A DNA stretch of 64,000 nt from JBBROS01 sp963752225 (lineage in GTDB: Bacteria > Pseudomonadota > Alphaproteobacteria > Acetobacterales > Acetobacteraceae). The position numbers were made by a program, and so were the translations under genes. Location of the stretch: assembly GCA_963752225.1 (NCBI GenBank), contig CAVVXS010000014.1:1-64000 (forward strand), written 5' to 3'. Shown piece by piece: positions 8,142 to 15,919 of the stretch (the first letter of the stretch is position 1; each line of letters opens with the position of its first letter). The notes beneath the pieces were generated by a model. It was not told the DNA's origin and ran no database searches. It saw nothing but the letters and a program-made list of their open reading frames with translations.

Positions 8142-8691
8142 GGCTTCTCCGCGACTGGTTGCCCGGGTGATTCGTGAAGCTTTAGAAAGCGGTTCCTCCA
8201 TTGAGATCGACGGGTTAGGGACGTTCAGGCCGGATGGGAGAACGGGGTTCGTCTTCGAGGGCAATACGAGGCCGACAGTCTTCATCGCCTATGTTCATGA
8301 AGACGCCGATATCGCGGAGCGGCTCTATGATTCATTTCTGGGCGCCGGCTTTGAACCCTGGCTGGACCGGCGAAAGCTCCTGCCGGGGCAGAATTGGCCG
8401 AGGGCGATCCAGGACGCTTTAGAAACCGCGGACTTCGTGGTGCTTTGCTTCTCCTCTTATTCAGTCCGGAAGAAAGGCGGTTTTCAGGCCGAAATCCGGT
8501 ATGCGCTGGATTGCGCGTCCCGGGTTCCGCTCGACAGGATTTTTCTGGTTCCCGTGCGCCTGGATGGTTGCCCGGTGCCTCACCAGATAAGCCGGGTGGT
8601 GCAGTATGTGGATCTTTTTCCCGATTTCCAAAGCGGCTTCCGGCGGATTCTCCGAGTCCTGAAAAAACAGCGTCTGCCTTTGGCGGCCTGA
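8125..8691 (+). CDS. TIR-domain protein with HU-like N-terminus
   Basis: A 188-residue protein. Residues 8-45 look like the second half of an HU/IHF fold (VIREALESGSSIEIDGLGTF). Residues 50-185 are a bacterial TIR domain: strand A TVFIAYVHEDADIAERLY, the WLDRRKLLPGQNW segment, the central strand ADFVVLCFSS, and GFQAEIRYALD, where E123 aligns with the catalytic glutamate of NAD-cleaving TIR enzymes. Many bacterial TIR proteins are anti-phage NADases. Here a DNA-binding-like module may act as the sensor, with the overlapping HU-like gene as partner; that role is inference. No sirtuin, STING or NLR partner is visible next to it. Confidence 0.8.
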   Translation: MTRGTRASPRLVARVIREALESGSSIEIDGLGTFRPDGRTGFVFEGNTRPTVFIAYVHEDADIAERLYDSFLGAGFEPWLDRRKLLPGQNWPRAIQDALETADFVVLCFSSYSVRKKGGFQAEIRYALDCASRVPLDRIFLVPVRLDGCPVPHQISRVVQYVDLFPDFQSGFRRILRVLKKQRLPLAA

Positions 8692-8694
8692 AAC

Positions 8695-9516
8695 TTAGTG
8701 TTCCGGCTGATCGTAGGGCCGAATACGCCGGATCCAGATGTTGCGATACCGGTCCGGTGAGTTGTGGTTCTGTAAAACCAGCGGACCTTCCGCGGGCTGA
8801 GGCTCATAATGGGCTACCTGCCGGTACACCATCGGCCCCATCGACGCTTTTCGGTTGTGGAGCAAAACGCCATTTAAGAAGACGGTAATGTAAGCGGGGG
8901 TGATGAGTTTCGCGCCTTCGAACTTCGGGGCTTCGAAAACAATGTCGTAAGTTTGCCACTCACCCGGTGGCCGGGTTGCATTGACCAAAGGCGGCCACTG
9001 CCCGTAGATCGCACCGGCCTGGCCATCGGCGTAAGTCGGGTTCTGGTAGGAATCGAGAACTTGAATTTCGTATAGACCCATCATCAGAACGCCGCTGTTC
9101 CCGCGGCTTTGACTCTTGCCCTCTACTTTGGCGGGCGCGGCCCATTCGATGTGCAGCTGGCAATCGCCGAACTTTTCTTTCGTCGCCAGGTCGCCGGTGT
9201 GTGGAACGATCTCGACATACCCATTCTCGAGTTTCCACTCTACTTTGGCCGGGTCGCCGGCTTTCGTGATGGAGCTGGCGTGGCCGGTCCAATTCGAGAG
9301 ATCGCGGCCGTCGAAAAGAACGAGGGCGTCGGAAGGCGCGCCGCCGAGATTCGGGGCGGGCGTGACAACCGGGGGATGCGGGCGGGCCGAATCGTGAACG
9401 TGATACGGAAGCCCGGGCAGCATGGGCGTGTCCTGGAAGCCAAGATCGTGGTTCGGCGTTTGTCCGAACAGACCGGAGGGAGTGAGCAATAAGGCAACAA
9501 GAAAGGCTCGGCGCAT
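8695..9516 (-). CDS. DUF1080 secreted protein (3-keto-disaccharide hydrolase family)
   Basis: A 273-residue exported protein. Residues 1-19 form a signal peptide ending at GLFGQ. The DUF1080 (LamG-like) domain spans about residues 65-265: LFDGRDLSNWTG, the WKLENGYVEIVP strand, RGNSGVLMMGLYEIQVLDSY, YGQWPPLVNATRPPGEWQTY, and a C-terminal RNIWIRRI. Some members hydrolyse 3-keto-glycosides, and acidobacteria and planctomycetes encode many. The specific substrate cannot be told from sequence. It converges with the TIR gene, with only 3 bp between the stops, and lies downstream of the large secreted protein on the same strand. Confidence 0.85.
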   Translation of the reverse strand: MRRAFLVALLLTPSGLFGQTPNHDLGFQDTPMLPGLPYHVHDSARPHPPVVTPAPNLGGAPSDALVLFDGRDLSNWTGHASSITKAGDPAKVEWKLENGYVEIVPHTGDLATKEKFGDCQLHIEWAAPAKVEGKSQSRGNSGVLMMGLYEIQVLDSYQNPTYADGQAGAIYGQWPPLVNATRPPGEWQTYDIVFEAPKFEGAKLITPAYITVFLNGVLLHNRKASMGPMVYRQVAHYEPQPAEGPLVLQNHNSPDRYRNIWIRRIRPYDQPEH

Positions 9517-9529
9517 GCTGCCTAATATC

Positions 9530-12388
9530 CTACTGGCAAACGGGGTTGCGGGAGAGCGCGCCTGTAGCCAGCGTCACAGATCTCCCCATGGGCACCAACT
9601 GGGGAAGCGCGCGGCACTGTTCGGCGCCGGAGGAATCGAGGATGGCATAGGTATAAAACGCGTCCCCTAACTTGCGGTCCACAGTTACGGAACAGCCTGA
9701 AGAACAATCTACGGAATCACCAAAACCCGCTGTGTTCTGGCTATACAGATAATTGGTGCGAAGAATCGCGCGGGTACCCGCGGTATCGGGCTGGAAGTTC
9801 ACCGTATCAATTCCGGTTACTGTTGTGGTCTTGGGGAACAAGTAAAGGGCACTCTCCCCGGCCGCAAGAGTTGGCGCGTCGGTAGTAACGTCGCCCAAGC
9901 TTGAGAGTTTGATCCCTGTATCGGTAACGCGGTACCGCAGAACACTGTTGCCGGTCCGGTATGCGGACAGGTTTACCGGTATGTTCCTAGAACTGTCCCA
10001 GGTATTTACGACGAAGAGAAGATTGCCGTTCGTTCCCAGGCGGGCGCCGGTGACGATGTTCCGTCCAAGATAAGGGCTGTTTACCGGCTGGCCCAAGACA
10101 AATTCCTGAAGCGATTTCGTAAGCGTGGCAGCGGCGAACCCCATTGCTCGCCAATTCAGGATTTCTCCGGTGGAGGGGCCCCCATCGGATTCCACCTCAA
10201 TGCCTGTGCCTGTATCGTTGGAACGCGCAAGAAAGGATTCGTCGAACTTATAAACTTTGACGCCGGCCGTTCCAGCCGCGGCGGCCGTCATGATCCCGCT
10301 TACAACCGCTCGGGGTGTCTCGCCGACATGGACCAGCTGGTCTTTGGGCGGCGTATAGGCGGCGACACCCGAGGGGGAAAACTTCAGGTAATCGATTCCC
10401 GCCATGCTTTGCTCCAGCAATTGCGGGCGGTTTATGTTGACCAGGGACTGTCGGGAGAGGAACGCGGCAAGCATGGAGCTTTGGGTTTCGCGCGCCCCCA
10501 TGCCGAAGATGTAGGTGCGGCGCTGCTGAGTGCTGTCCCAATAGTGCGAGGCGTAATCGCTAATGCCGCCTGCTTTCATCCAGTTGCCCTGGACAGAAGG
10601 AGGAGCGGTGCCCAAAGGTGGCCAACTGATGGGAACCGTGGCGGAGGCGGTTCTGAGCCAGGACGCGATATCGGTGAGAAGCGAGTTTGCGAGCGGCGGG
10701 TTGCACATGGCGTTGTTGCTACCCGGGCAGGAGGTTAGGCCGGAAAACCAGAGAAAGTCCAGGCTTGGGGCAGTCGCCGACGTGAAGGTTTGGGCTCCTG
10801 CCAGCGAATTCGGCAGAGTGACGTTGACGGTGGAACCAGTGATGCCGGTAATGGTGGCGGCACGGCCAGGCGGTGTGGCTAAGGCTGAAGAGCCGCCCAG
10901 GACGAAAGTACGGCCGGCGCTTAGGGCATCGTGAAATAAAGACTCGGACGTGCCGAGCAGCGAGGGCCACTGGAAACTACACTGCGCGCCGGAGCAGGCC
11001 GCTGATTGGAACGAGTGCGCGCTGCCGATCAGGCCTACGGGTGAGGGGTTTGATCCCCAAAACAAACTGGACTCATCAATCACGTCGACTGCAAGGCCCG
11101 CGCCGCTTTGTGCAAAGGTCTGCATCGCGTATTGCACGGCTTGGGGAGCGCTGGGCCAGGTGGAGATCCACATTCCTTCAAATCCAGGACGCCGGACGAT
11201 ATCGTCGCCCGACCCTAGAACGCGGAAACCATTCGCGGCGGACCATGCGTACGAGGAGGCAAACGCGGCGACATCAAAATTTTGTTTCCAGGTGGCAAAC
11301 GGCGTTGTGATGTCGCTGGTTTCCTGGAACATGCCCTGATTCAGGGTGTTGACTCCGGCGCGCTTCGTTTCGGCAGTCAGTTGAGGATCTGAGAGGAGGA
11401 GACCAGGAGTTAGTTGGAATGGTGCCACCACATAGAGCGACTTACCGGGCAGATAGGTGGTCCCCATCTTCCCGGAGTCCTGGAACTGGGGAAGCCCGGG
11501 AGTATTTCGTACCCAGACATGAACCATGGCGATTTTGCCGGAATCGGCAACGAGGATATCTCCATAGCCTTCCTGGGAAGCGAATATCAGGCCGGAGGCG
11601 CTGACGTGAACTCCGGGGGAACTGGTTTCGGGAGCCACTGAATAAGCGGGAGCGGAACAGGAATCACGGTAGCCATCGGTGTAAGCGCGGGCGCAAGTAA
11701 GTTGCACACCGGTGGAGACGGGAGTGTACACAAAGAGGTAATTCGGCAGGATCTCCATCAACGCACGTCCGTTGTTGATATTGACGTTCTGAGTCACCAT
11801 GCCCCGGAAGTCGAGGCCGGAACTGCCGCCAGCGGGCGCGGGGTAATCGTTTGAATGAAGAGCGAAGTGAAACTCATGCCTGCCGTTCGGATAGAGCGTG
11901 GTATCGAGCGTGGTGGCGCGGCTGTTTGAATGCACTCCGTCCTGATCCGAAAACAGCAGGCCGCTCACGCCAGGTAAGATTTCGCCGTCAAGGAAAATCT
12001 GCCAGTAGGCAGGGAAATGCGTTTTGTCGTAAGCGGAAAGAACTAAAGGAACTTGTCCCGTTAACGCGGGGGCTAGGGGAGCAGCGGCCGAATTACCAAA
12101 GTTACTCAAAGTGATGGGGCGGATGTCCTGAAAGATGATGTTATCCAGGTAATCGCGCGCGGTTACTTCCACTTGGCTGTTGCCGTCCGCGGCGAGGGCG
12201 GAGTTCCAGGTGACCTGAAAGTTAGGGTTGGCATTTTGTGCGGCCACTAACCCGATGCGGTAAGCACCGAGGGTATACTCCACTGACGCTGTCTTCGAAA
12301 GATTAGGCCCGGTTACAGAAAAAGTAGCCATGCCGGTAATTACCTGATTCATACGCGGACTGGCCGTAGTCAGGACAGGAATACCCAC
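9530..12388 (-). CDS. Large secreted Solibacter-type protein, 5' end lost
   Basis: The open part is 952 codons, rich in Ser, Thr, Ala and Gly with few charges, typical of exported adhesin-like proteins. It starts in the middle of an Ig-like repeat (FSVTGPNLSKTASVEYTLG, near residues 23-41), so the 12,388 methionine is not the true start. The central part contains WISTWPSAPQAV and DVIDESSLFWG, which faintly recall a glycoside-hydrolase-like TIM barrel; the C-terminal 200 residues are beta-rich. Six paired-looking cysteines support export. Homologous coding sequence continues upstream in broken frames to about 12,790, where the genome type changes. The function is unknown. Confidence 0.7.
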   Translation of the reverse strand: MGIPVLTTASPRMNQVITGMATFSVTGPNLSKTASVEYTLGAYRIGLVAAQNANPNFQVTWNSALAADGNSQVEVTARDYLDNIIFQDIRPITLSNFGNSAAAPLAPALTGQVPLVLSAYDKTHFPAYWQIFLDGEILPGVSGLLFSDQDGVHSNSRATTLDTTLYPNGRHEFHFALHSNDYPAPAGGSSGLDFRGMVTQNVNINNGRALMEILPNYLFVYTPVSTGVQLTCARAYTDGYRDSCSAPAYSVAPETSSPGVHVSASGLIFASQEGYGDILVADSGKIAMVHVWVRNTPGLPQFQDSGKMGTTYLPGKSLYVVAPFQLTPGLLLSDPQLTAETKRAGVNTLNQGMFQETSDITTPFATWKQNFDVAAFASSYAWSAANGFRVLGSGDDIVRRPGFEGMWISTWPSAPQAVQYAMQTFAQSGAGLAVDVIDESSLFWGSNPSPVGLIGSAHSFQSAACSGAQCSFQWPSLLGTSESLFHDALSAGRTFVLGGSSALATPPGRAATITGITGSTVNVTLPNSLAGAQTFTSATAPSLDFLWFSGLTSCPGSNNAMCNPPLANSLLTDIASWLRTASATVPISWPPLGTAPPSVQGNWMKAGGISDYASHYWDSTQQRRTYIFGMGARETQSSMLAAFLSRQSLVNINRPQLLEQSMAGIDYLKFSPSGVAAYTPPKDQLVHVGETPRAVVSGIMTAAAAGTAGVKVYKFDESFLARSNDTGTGIEVESDGGPSTGEILNWRAMGFAAATLTKSLQEFVLGQPVNSPYLGRNIVTGARLGTNGNLLFVVNTWDSSRNIPVNLSAYRTGNSVLRYRVTDTGIKLSSLGDVTTDAPTLAAGESALYLFPKTTTVTGIDTVNFQPDTAGTRAILRTNYLYSQNTAGFGDSVDCSSGCSVTVDRKLGDAFYTYAILDSSGAEQCRALPQLVPMGRSVTLATGALSRNPVCQ

Positions 12389-12790
12389 AGTAGCGGTGTA
12401 TTGGAACTGTACATCGATGAAGCCATTGGGAGGAATGAGGATTGTGGCGGATTAGCCGGTTACAAAGGACGCCGCTGGATGCTGCGTGCAATTGGTACAG
12501 AGCGAATAGGCGACGGAGAAACCAGCGGGGATGGTGGAAGTTACAGTATGGGTATCTGCCTAACTGACGCTGGTGAATGTCGATGCTCCGGCCGGTATGG
12601 TAAGAGCAGTGTCCAAAAGAAGGGACGCCGCGGTAAATGCAGAGCCGTCTGAAAAGACCCTTGAACCCTGCAAGATGCCTGTTTGCGGCGCATAAAGCCA
12701 GGAGACATCAACCGAACCCCCTCATCGGCACGGCTACTGAAAAAGAAGTGCCGTTGATGTAGCTGGCCGCCAGTGTGTTGACACACTATA
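12389..12790 (-). pseudogene. Interrupted upstream part of the large secreted protein
   Basis: Minus-strand coding continues upstream of 12,388: PPNGFIDVQFQYTATVGIPV joins directly to the downstream gene. Before it come AGFSVAYSLCTNCTQHPA, then ADTHTVTSTIPAG, then SLLLDTALTIPAGASTFTSV and WLYAPQTGILQGSRVFSDG, and finally ASYINGTSFSVAV. These are Ig-like repeats with the theme TIPAGxS. They are broken by a stop near 12,460, another near 12,558 and a frame change near 12,715. The true N-terminus and signal peptide are missing because the sequence changes genome at about 12,790-12,830. The breaks resemble those at the other end of this segment. Confidence 0.65.
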
Positions 12791-12832
12791 CGTAACTGAA
12801 CGAAGGCGGCGGCAACGCATTGTGATGTGAAA
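12790..12832. other. Junction between acidobacterial and alphaproteobacterial sequence
   Basis: Left of this point GC is moderate and genes are acidobacterial. Right of it GC is near 70% and all genes are alphaproteobacterial. The join cuts the large secreted-protein gene. No integrase, transposase, tRNA or attachment repeat marks it. A chimeric contig is the simplest explanation. Confidence 0.75.
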
Positions 12833-12879
12833 TGGCGCGCTACCTGCGCGAGATCGGCGCCGGGGGCGGCGGCAACGCA
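12805..12879. repeat. 15-bp direct repeat at the junction
   Basis: GGCGGCGGCAACGCA occurs at 12805-12819 and 12865-12879, exactly 60 bp apart. The first copy lies at the composition switch. It may be the short overlap through which two unrelated reads were joined. Confidence 0.6.
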
Positions 12880-12957
12880 CCGATGACCAAGGCGGACCGA
12901 TCCCGGTTCCTGTCCGCTCTGGACACGCTGGCGCAGGCAGCGTTGCGAAGCCGCTGA
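12832..12957 (+). CDS. Possible 41-residue open frame or gene remnant
   Basis: The ATG at 12832 opens a frame of 41 codons (MARYLREIGAGGGG, then APMTKADRSRFLSALDTLAQ) ending at 12957. Codon use fits the high-GC genome. An in-frame TGA lies three codons upstream and no ribosome site is visible. It may be the 3' end of a gene whose front was lost at the junction, with the frame disturbed. I do not recognise the protein. Confidence 0.3.
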   Translation: MARYLREIGAGGGGNAPMTKADRSRFLSALDTLAQAALRSR

Positions 12958-12966
12958 AAAGGCGAC

Positions 12967-13302
12967 TTACGGCGCGTCGCCGTGGCCGGGCTGCCGGTCG
13001 TCGTCGTGCTTCAGTTCCTCCCGCGTCATCGGCGTCTCGCGCCAGTCACCCTGGTCGGCGACCGAGCTGCCGCCGGGGAACTCGCCAAGGTTTTCCTGGA
13101 TCGAGGCTTCCTCGACGCGGTCGGGCTGTTCGATCGGCATTTGCGCGGTGCGGCCGGCCAACTCCATCCGCACCAGCTCGTCGGCGCGCTCGCGGTAATC
13201 CTCGATCGACCCGGCGCCGCCGTCCGCTTCATGCAACTCGCGGGCGCGCTGTTCGATCAGGGCGTCGCGTTCGGGTGAACTTTCCAGCGGGTTGTCGCTC
13301 AT
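12967..13302 (-). CDS. Small charged protein, DUF2934-like
   Basis: A 111-residue hydrophilic protein with no signal peptide or membrane segment. The segment ALIEQRARELHEADGGAGS followed by RERADELVRMELAG resembles the short DUF2934 helix pair found in alphaproteobacteria, though the match is partial. The C-terminus is acidic and rich in Gly and Asp. It lies 9 bp from the 12,832-12,957 frame in convergent orientation. The function is unknown. Expression as a stress-related small protein would be a guess. Confidence 0.6.
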   Translation of the reverse strand: MSDNPLESSPERDALIEQRARELHEADGGAGSIEDYRERADELVRMELAGRTAQMPIEQPDRVEEASIQENLGEFPGGSSVADQGDWRETPMTREELKHDDDRQPGHGDAP

Positions 13303-13357
13303 CTCTCGTCTCCGTGTGGCTGCCGGTCATAGCGCCACGGCACACGGGGAGTTGCCG

Positions 13358-13891
13358 TCAAACGGGGCTTAGTGCCTCGTGGAGGGCCGGCAATTCGATG
13401 CCGATCGGGTCGCCGGCGCGGACCGTGCCGCCCTCGATCACCACCGCCATCACCCCGGCCTTCCGCACCAGGCCGCCGGCGGCGTCGCGGTCCAGGGTGG
13501 CCGCCATTAGCCCCGGCTGAAACTCATCGAGCTGCCGGCACGGGTTGCGCAGCCCGGTCACTTCGACCAATGCCTCGCCGAGCCGCAAGCGGGCGCCGCG
13601 CGGCAGGCCGAGCAGGTCGAGCCCTTCGGTCAGCACGTTCTCACCGACATCGCCGGGTCGGACTTCAAAGCCTTTGGCGGCGAGTTCCGCAAACAGCTCG
13701 GCGTGGACCAAGTGCACCTGCCGCAGGTTCGGCTGGGTCGGGTCGCGCGCCACCCGGGAACGGTGCTTCACCGTAACCCCTTGATGCGCGTCGTCCACCA
13801 CCCCTAGCCCGGCCAGCAGCCGGATCGCCGGCTGAACCTGCTTGCTGAACCGATGCGTGCCGCTGGACGCGACCGAGACCACCTTTGCCAT
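13358..13891 (-). CDS. MOSC domain protein
   Basis: A 177-residue single-domain MOSC protein, the fold that carries sulfur or binds molybdenum cofactor in Moco sulfurases and in YiiM/mARC-type enzymes. Visible family features are GVVDDAHQG near the start, KHRSR, QVHLVHAELFAEL, RPGDVGENVLTEGLDLLGL (residues 79-97) and VTGLRNPCRQLDEF, which contains the family's conserved Cys. The C-terminus has AGVMAVVIEGGTVRAGD. Such stand-alone proteins are thought to handle sulfur or N-hydroxylated compounds; the substrate is not known. It is preceded by the LuxR-type regulator at 9 bp and may share its transcript. Confidence 0.88.
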   Translation of the reverse strand: MAKVVSVASSGTHRFSKQVQPAIRLLAGLGVVDDAHQGVTVKHRSRVARDPTQPNLRQVHLVHAELFAELAAKGFEVRPGDVGENVLTEGLDLLGLPRGARLRLGEALVEVTGLRNPCRQLDEFQPGLMAATLDRDAAGGLVRKAGVMAVVIEGGTVRAGDPIGIELPALHEALSPV

Positions 13892-13900
13892 GAGCTCGGG

Positions 13901-14428
13901 CTACAGGAGGATCAGCCCACCTCGCAAGCCCCGGGCGACCGCGTCGGCCCGGCTGCTGGCGCCGAGCTTGGCGAACACCGCCTCGAGATGGAATTTCACG
14001 GTATGCGCGCTGATGCCGAGCCGGCGCGCGACCGCCTTGTTGCTGAGCCCTTCGCCGAGGCAGGCCAGGATCTCCAGCTCGCGGGGGGTCAGCGGCGGCC
14101 GGGCTTCGTTGGCTGCGGCGAAACCGTCCGGCGACGATGGGAGACTGACCCGCAGCCCGGCCGCAACCGCGCGCAAGGCGGCGTCGAGCTGCACCGGGGA
14201 CAGCTCGGTCGGCACCGCACCGCCCGGTCCCATGCGCAGCACCGGCAACTCCGGCGGCGCTGGGCTCTCGGCGTCGGCCAGCACCAGCTCGGCCTCTTCC
14301 GGCTCCTCGACCAGCGTATGCCCGGCGAGCGCCACGCGGGCGGCCAAGTCGGCAGCGCGGACCGGGTCTTCGGCCAGCACGGCCACGAACAGCGCGTCGA
14401 GGCCGTGGCGGGTGGCAAGCGCGATCAT
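13901..14428 (-). CDS. LuxR/NarL-type response regulator with degenerate receiver
   Basis: A 175-residue regulator. The C-terminal 60 residues are a GerE/LuxR helix-turn-helix: LTPRELEILACLGEGLSNKA and ISAHTVKFHLEAVFAKLGA. The N-terminal half looks like a receiver, with the strand-turn pattern DALFVAVLAEDPVRAADLA, but it is short and lacks a clear phospho-acceptor Asp pocket, so control by phosphorylation is unlikely. Its ATG overlaps the TGA of the HtrA-like gene (ATGA at 14425-14428), so the two are translationally coupled. It may act on the products of that gene pair; the target is not visible. Confidence 0.8.
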   Translation of the reverse strand: MIALATRHGLDALFVAVLAEDPVRAADLAARVALAGHTLVEEPEEAELVLADAESPAPPELPVLRMGPGGAVPTELSPVQLDAALRAVAAGLRVSLPSSPDGFAAANEARPPLTPRELEILACLGEGLSNKAVARRLGISAHTVKFHLEAVFAKLGASSRADAVARGLRGGLILL

Positions 14429-15306
14429 GCCGCGGGCCTCGCCGCCACCGTGGCGGGCAAGTCGATCGGCGCTCCGCCGCGCAGCAGCCGCAATGGCACC
14501 GTGGCGCCGACCGCGGTCGTGGACAGCGACCGGGCAACCGCGCGCGGGTGCGGCGCGGCGGCGCCGTTGACGTCGAGCAGGATGTCACCCGGCAACACGC
14601 CCGCCTGCTCGGCCGGGCCGCGTGGGGCGAGGCTCACGACCATCAGCCCGGCCTCTCGCCCGGCCGCCGCCTGCATTGCCGCCGGCAGCCCGACCGGCTG
14701 CAAGCCGAGGCCCAGCCAGCCGCGCACCGCCCGGCCCTCGATCAGGCCCGGCAGCACCCGGCGCACCGTCGCGGCCGGGATCACCAGAACCCGGCGGCGC
14801 GGCCCGAAGGTGGACATGCCCAGCAGCCCGCCGGCCGCGTCCAGCACCGGCCCACCCTCGGCGATGGGCGACAAGCGCATGTCCAGGCGGATCAACCGGT
14901 CGATGGTGCCGCCAGCCATGCTGTCCCAGGCCGGGCCGACCAGGTGGATCATGCCCATGGACGCGACCGGTTCGCCCTCGGCGCTGCCCAACGCAACGGC
15001 GAGGCCGCCGGTGCGCGGCAGCGCGTCATTGAGGCCCGGCGGATCGATCGCAAGCTTCAGCACGGCGACGTTGGTGCCGGGGTCGCGCCCGGCCATCGTG
15101 GCCGTCGCTCGGGCGCCGCCGGGCAGGATGACGGCGACCTCGGTGTCCCGCGGCAGGTTCTGCTCGCTGGTCACGACGACGCCGGGCTGCCAGGTGAAGC
15201 CGGTGCGCTGGGCGCGGGTGCCGGGGTAGAGGGTCACGAGGCCGGGGGCGGCGGCGGCCACGACGTCGGCGAGGCCGTCGGACAACGTGTTAAGGGACTG
15301 GGTCAT
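14425..15306 (-). CDS. HtrA/DegP-like protein with lost catalytic triad plus PDZ domain
   Basis: A 293-residue protein. Residues about 15-190 have the trypsin-like HtrA fold, and about 195-285 form a PDZ domain (GRAVRGWLGLGLQPV, GPAEQAGVLPGDILLDVNG). All three triad positions differ from active HtrA: the His motif reads GVVVTSEQN, the Asp motif reads TNVAVLKL, and the Ser motif reads AEGGPVLD. It is therefore probably a peptide-binding or scaffold protein, not a protease. No signal peptide is seen. The ATG at 15306 is preceded by AAGGAG seven bases away, which decides the start. It is coupled to the LuxR-type regulator downstream and diverges from creA. Confidence 0.8.
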   Translation of the reverse strand: MTQSLNTLSDGLADVVAAAAPGLVTLYPGTRAQRTGFTWQPGVVVTSEQNLPRDTEVAVILPGGARATATMAGRDPGTNVAVLKLAIDPPGLNDALPRTGGLAVALGSAEGEPVASMGMIHLVGPAWDSMAGGTIDRLIRLDMRLSPIAEGGPVLDAAGGLLGMSTFGPRRRVLVIPAATVRRVLPGLIEGRAVRGWLGLGLQPVGLPAAMQAAAGREAGLMVVSLAPRGPAEQAGVLPGDILLDVNGAAAPHPRAVARSLSTTAVGATVPLRLLRGGAPIDLPATVAARPAA

Positions 15307-15451
15307 GGCGGCTCCTTCGCATAGGATATGAGCAGCAATGCGGCGCGGTGCACCATCCGGCGGATGGGGAGGGGCCGATTTGCCGCGCGACAGCCGGAAC
15401 GGTGCCATGCGCCGGGCGTTCGCCTTCGCACCAACAACAAGGAATTCCTCC

Positions 15452-15919
15452 ATGCGCGCCTTGCTCGCCGGCTTGCTGCTGCTGTCGGCCCCCGCGTTGG
15501 CCGCGTCCGACGACCCGCAGCGGATCGGCAATGTCAGCACCACCTTTCGCGTGGTCGGCCGCAACGACCGCATCGTGGTGGACCGCTACGACGACCCCAA
15601 GGCGCAGGGCGTGAGCTGCTACTTGTCACGCGCCGAAACCGGAGGCATCCGCGGTTCGGTCGGCCTGGCCACCGACCCGAGCCGGTTCAGCATCGCCTGC
15701 CGCGCAACCGGCCCGGTGACGCTTGCCGACAAGCTGCCGGAAAACGAAGTGGTGTTCGGCGCCTCGGCCAATTGGCTGTTCAAGGAGATCCGCGTCACCC
15801 GCATGTGGGACGCGGAGAAGCAGACGCTGGTCTACCTGGTGTGGTCCACCCAGGCGTTGAGCACCGGCGGCAGCCCGTATAACAGCGTGTCCGTGGTGCC
15901 GGTGCGCGCGGCGCCGTGA
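15452..15919 (+). CDS. creA: CreA family exported protein
   Basis: A 155-residue periplasmic protein of the CreA family, of unknown function. Residues 1-18 are a signal peptide (MRALLAGLLLLSAPALA). The family core follows: RIGNVSTTFRVVGRNDRIVV, DDPKAQGVSCYLSRAETGG, ATDPSRFSIACR, and the C-terminal TLVYLVWSTQALSTGGSPY. Two cysteines (SCYLS and IACR) could form a disulfide. The ATG at 15452 has AAGGAA nine bases upstream; an earlier in-frame start at 15338 would bury the signal peptide. The stop overlaps the GTG of the next gene. Confidence 0.92.
   Translation: MRALLAGLLLLSAPALAASDDPQRIGNVSTTFRVVGRNDRIVVDRYDDPKAQGVSCYLSRAETGGIRGSVGLATDPSRFSIACRATGPVTLADKLPENEVVFGASANWLFKEIRVTRMWDAEKQTLVYLVWSTQALSTGGSPYNSVSVVPVRAAP

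Noticed and set aside
1..12790. Interpretation of the first segment as a horizontally acquired island
   Set aside because: It carries core housekeeping genes (prfA, prmC, cysK) in acidobacterial order, ends inside a gene, and has no mobility genes, so assembly chimerism explains it better.
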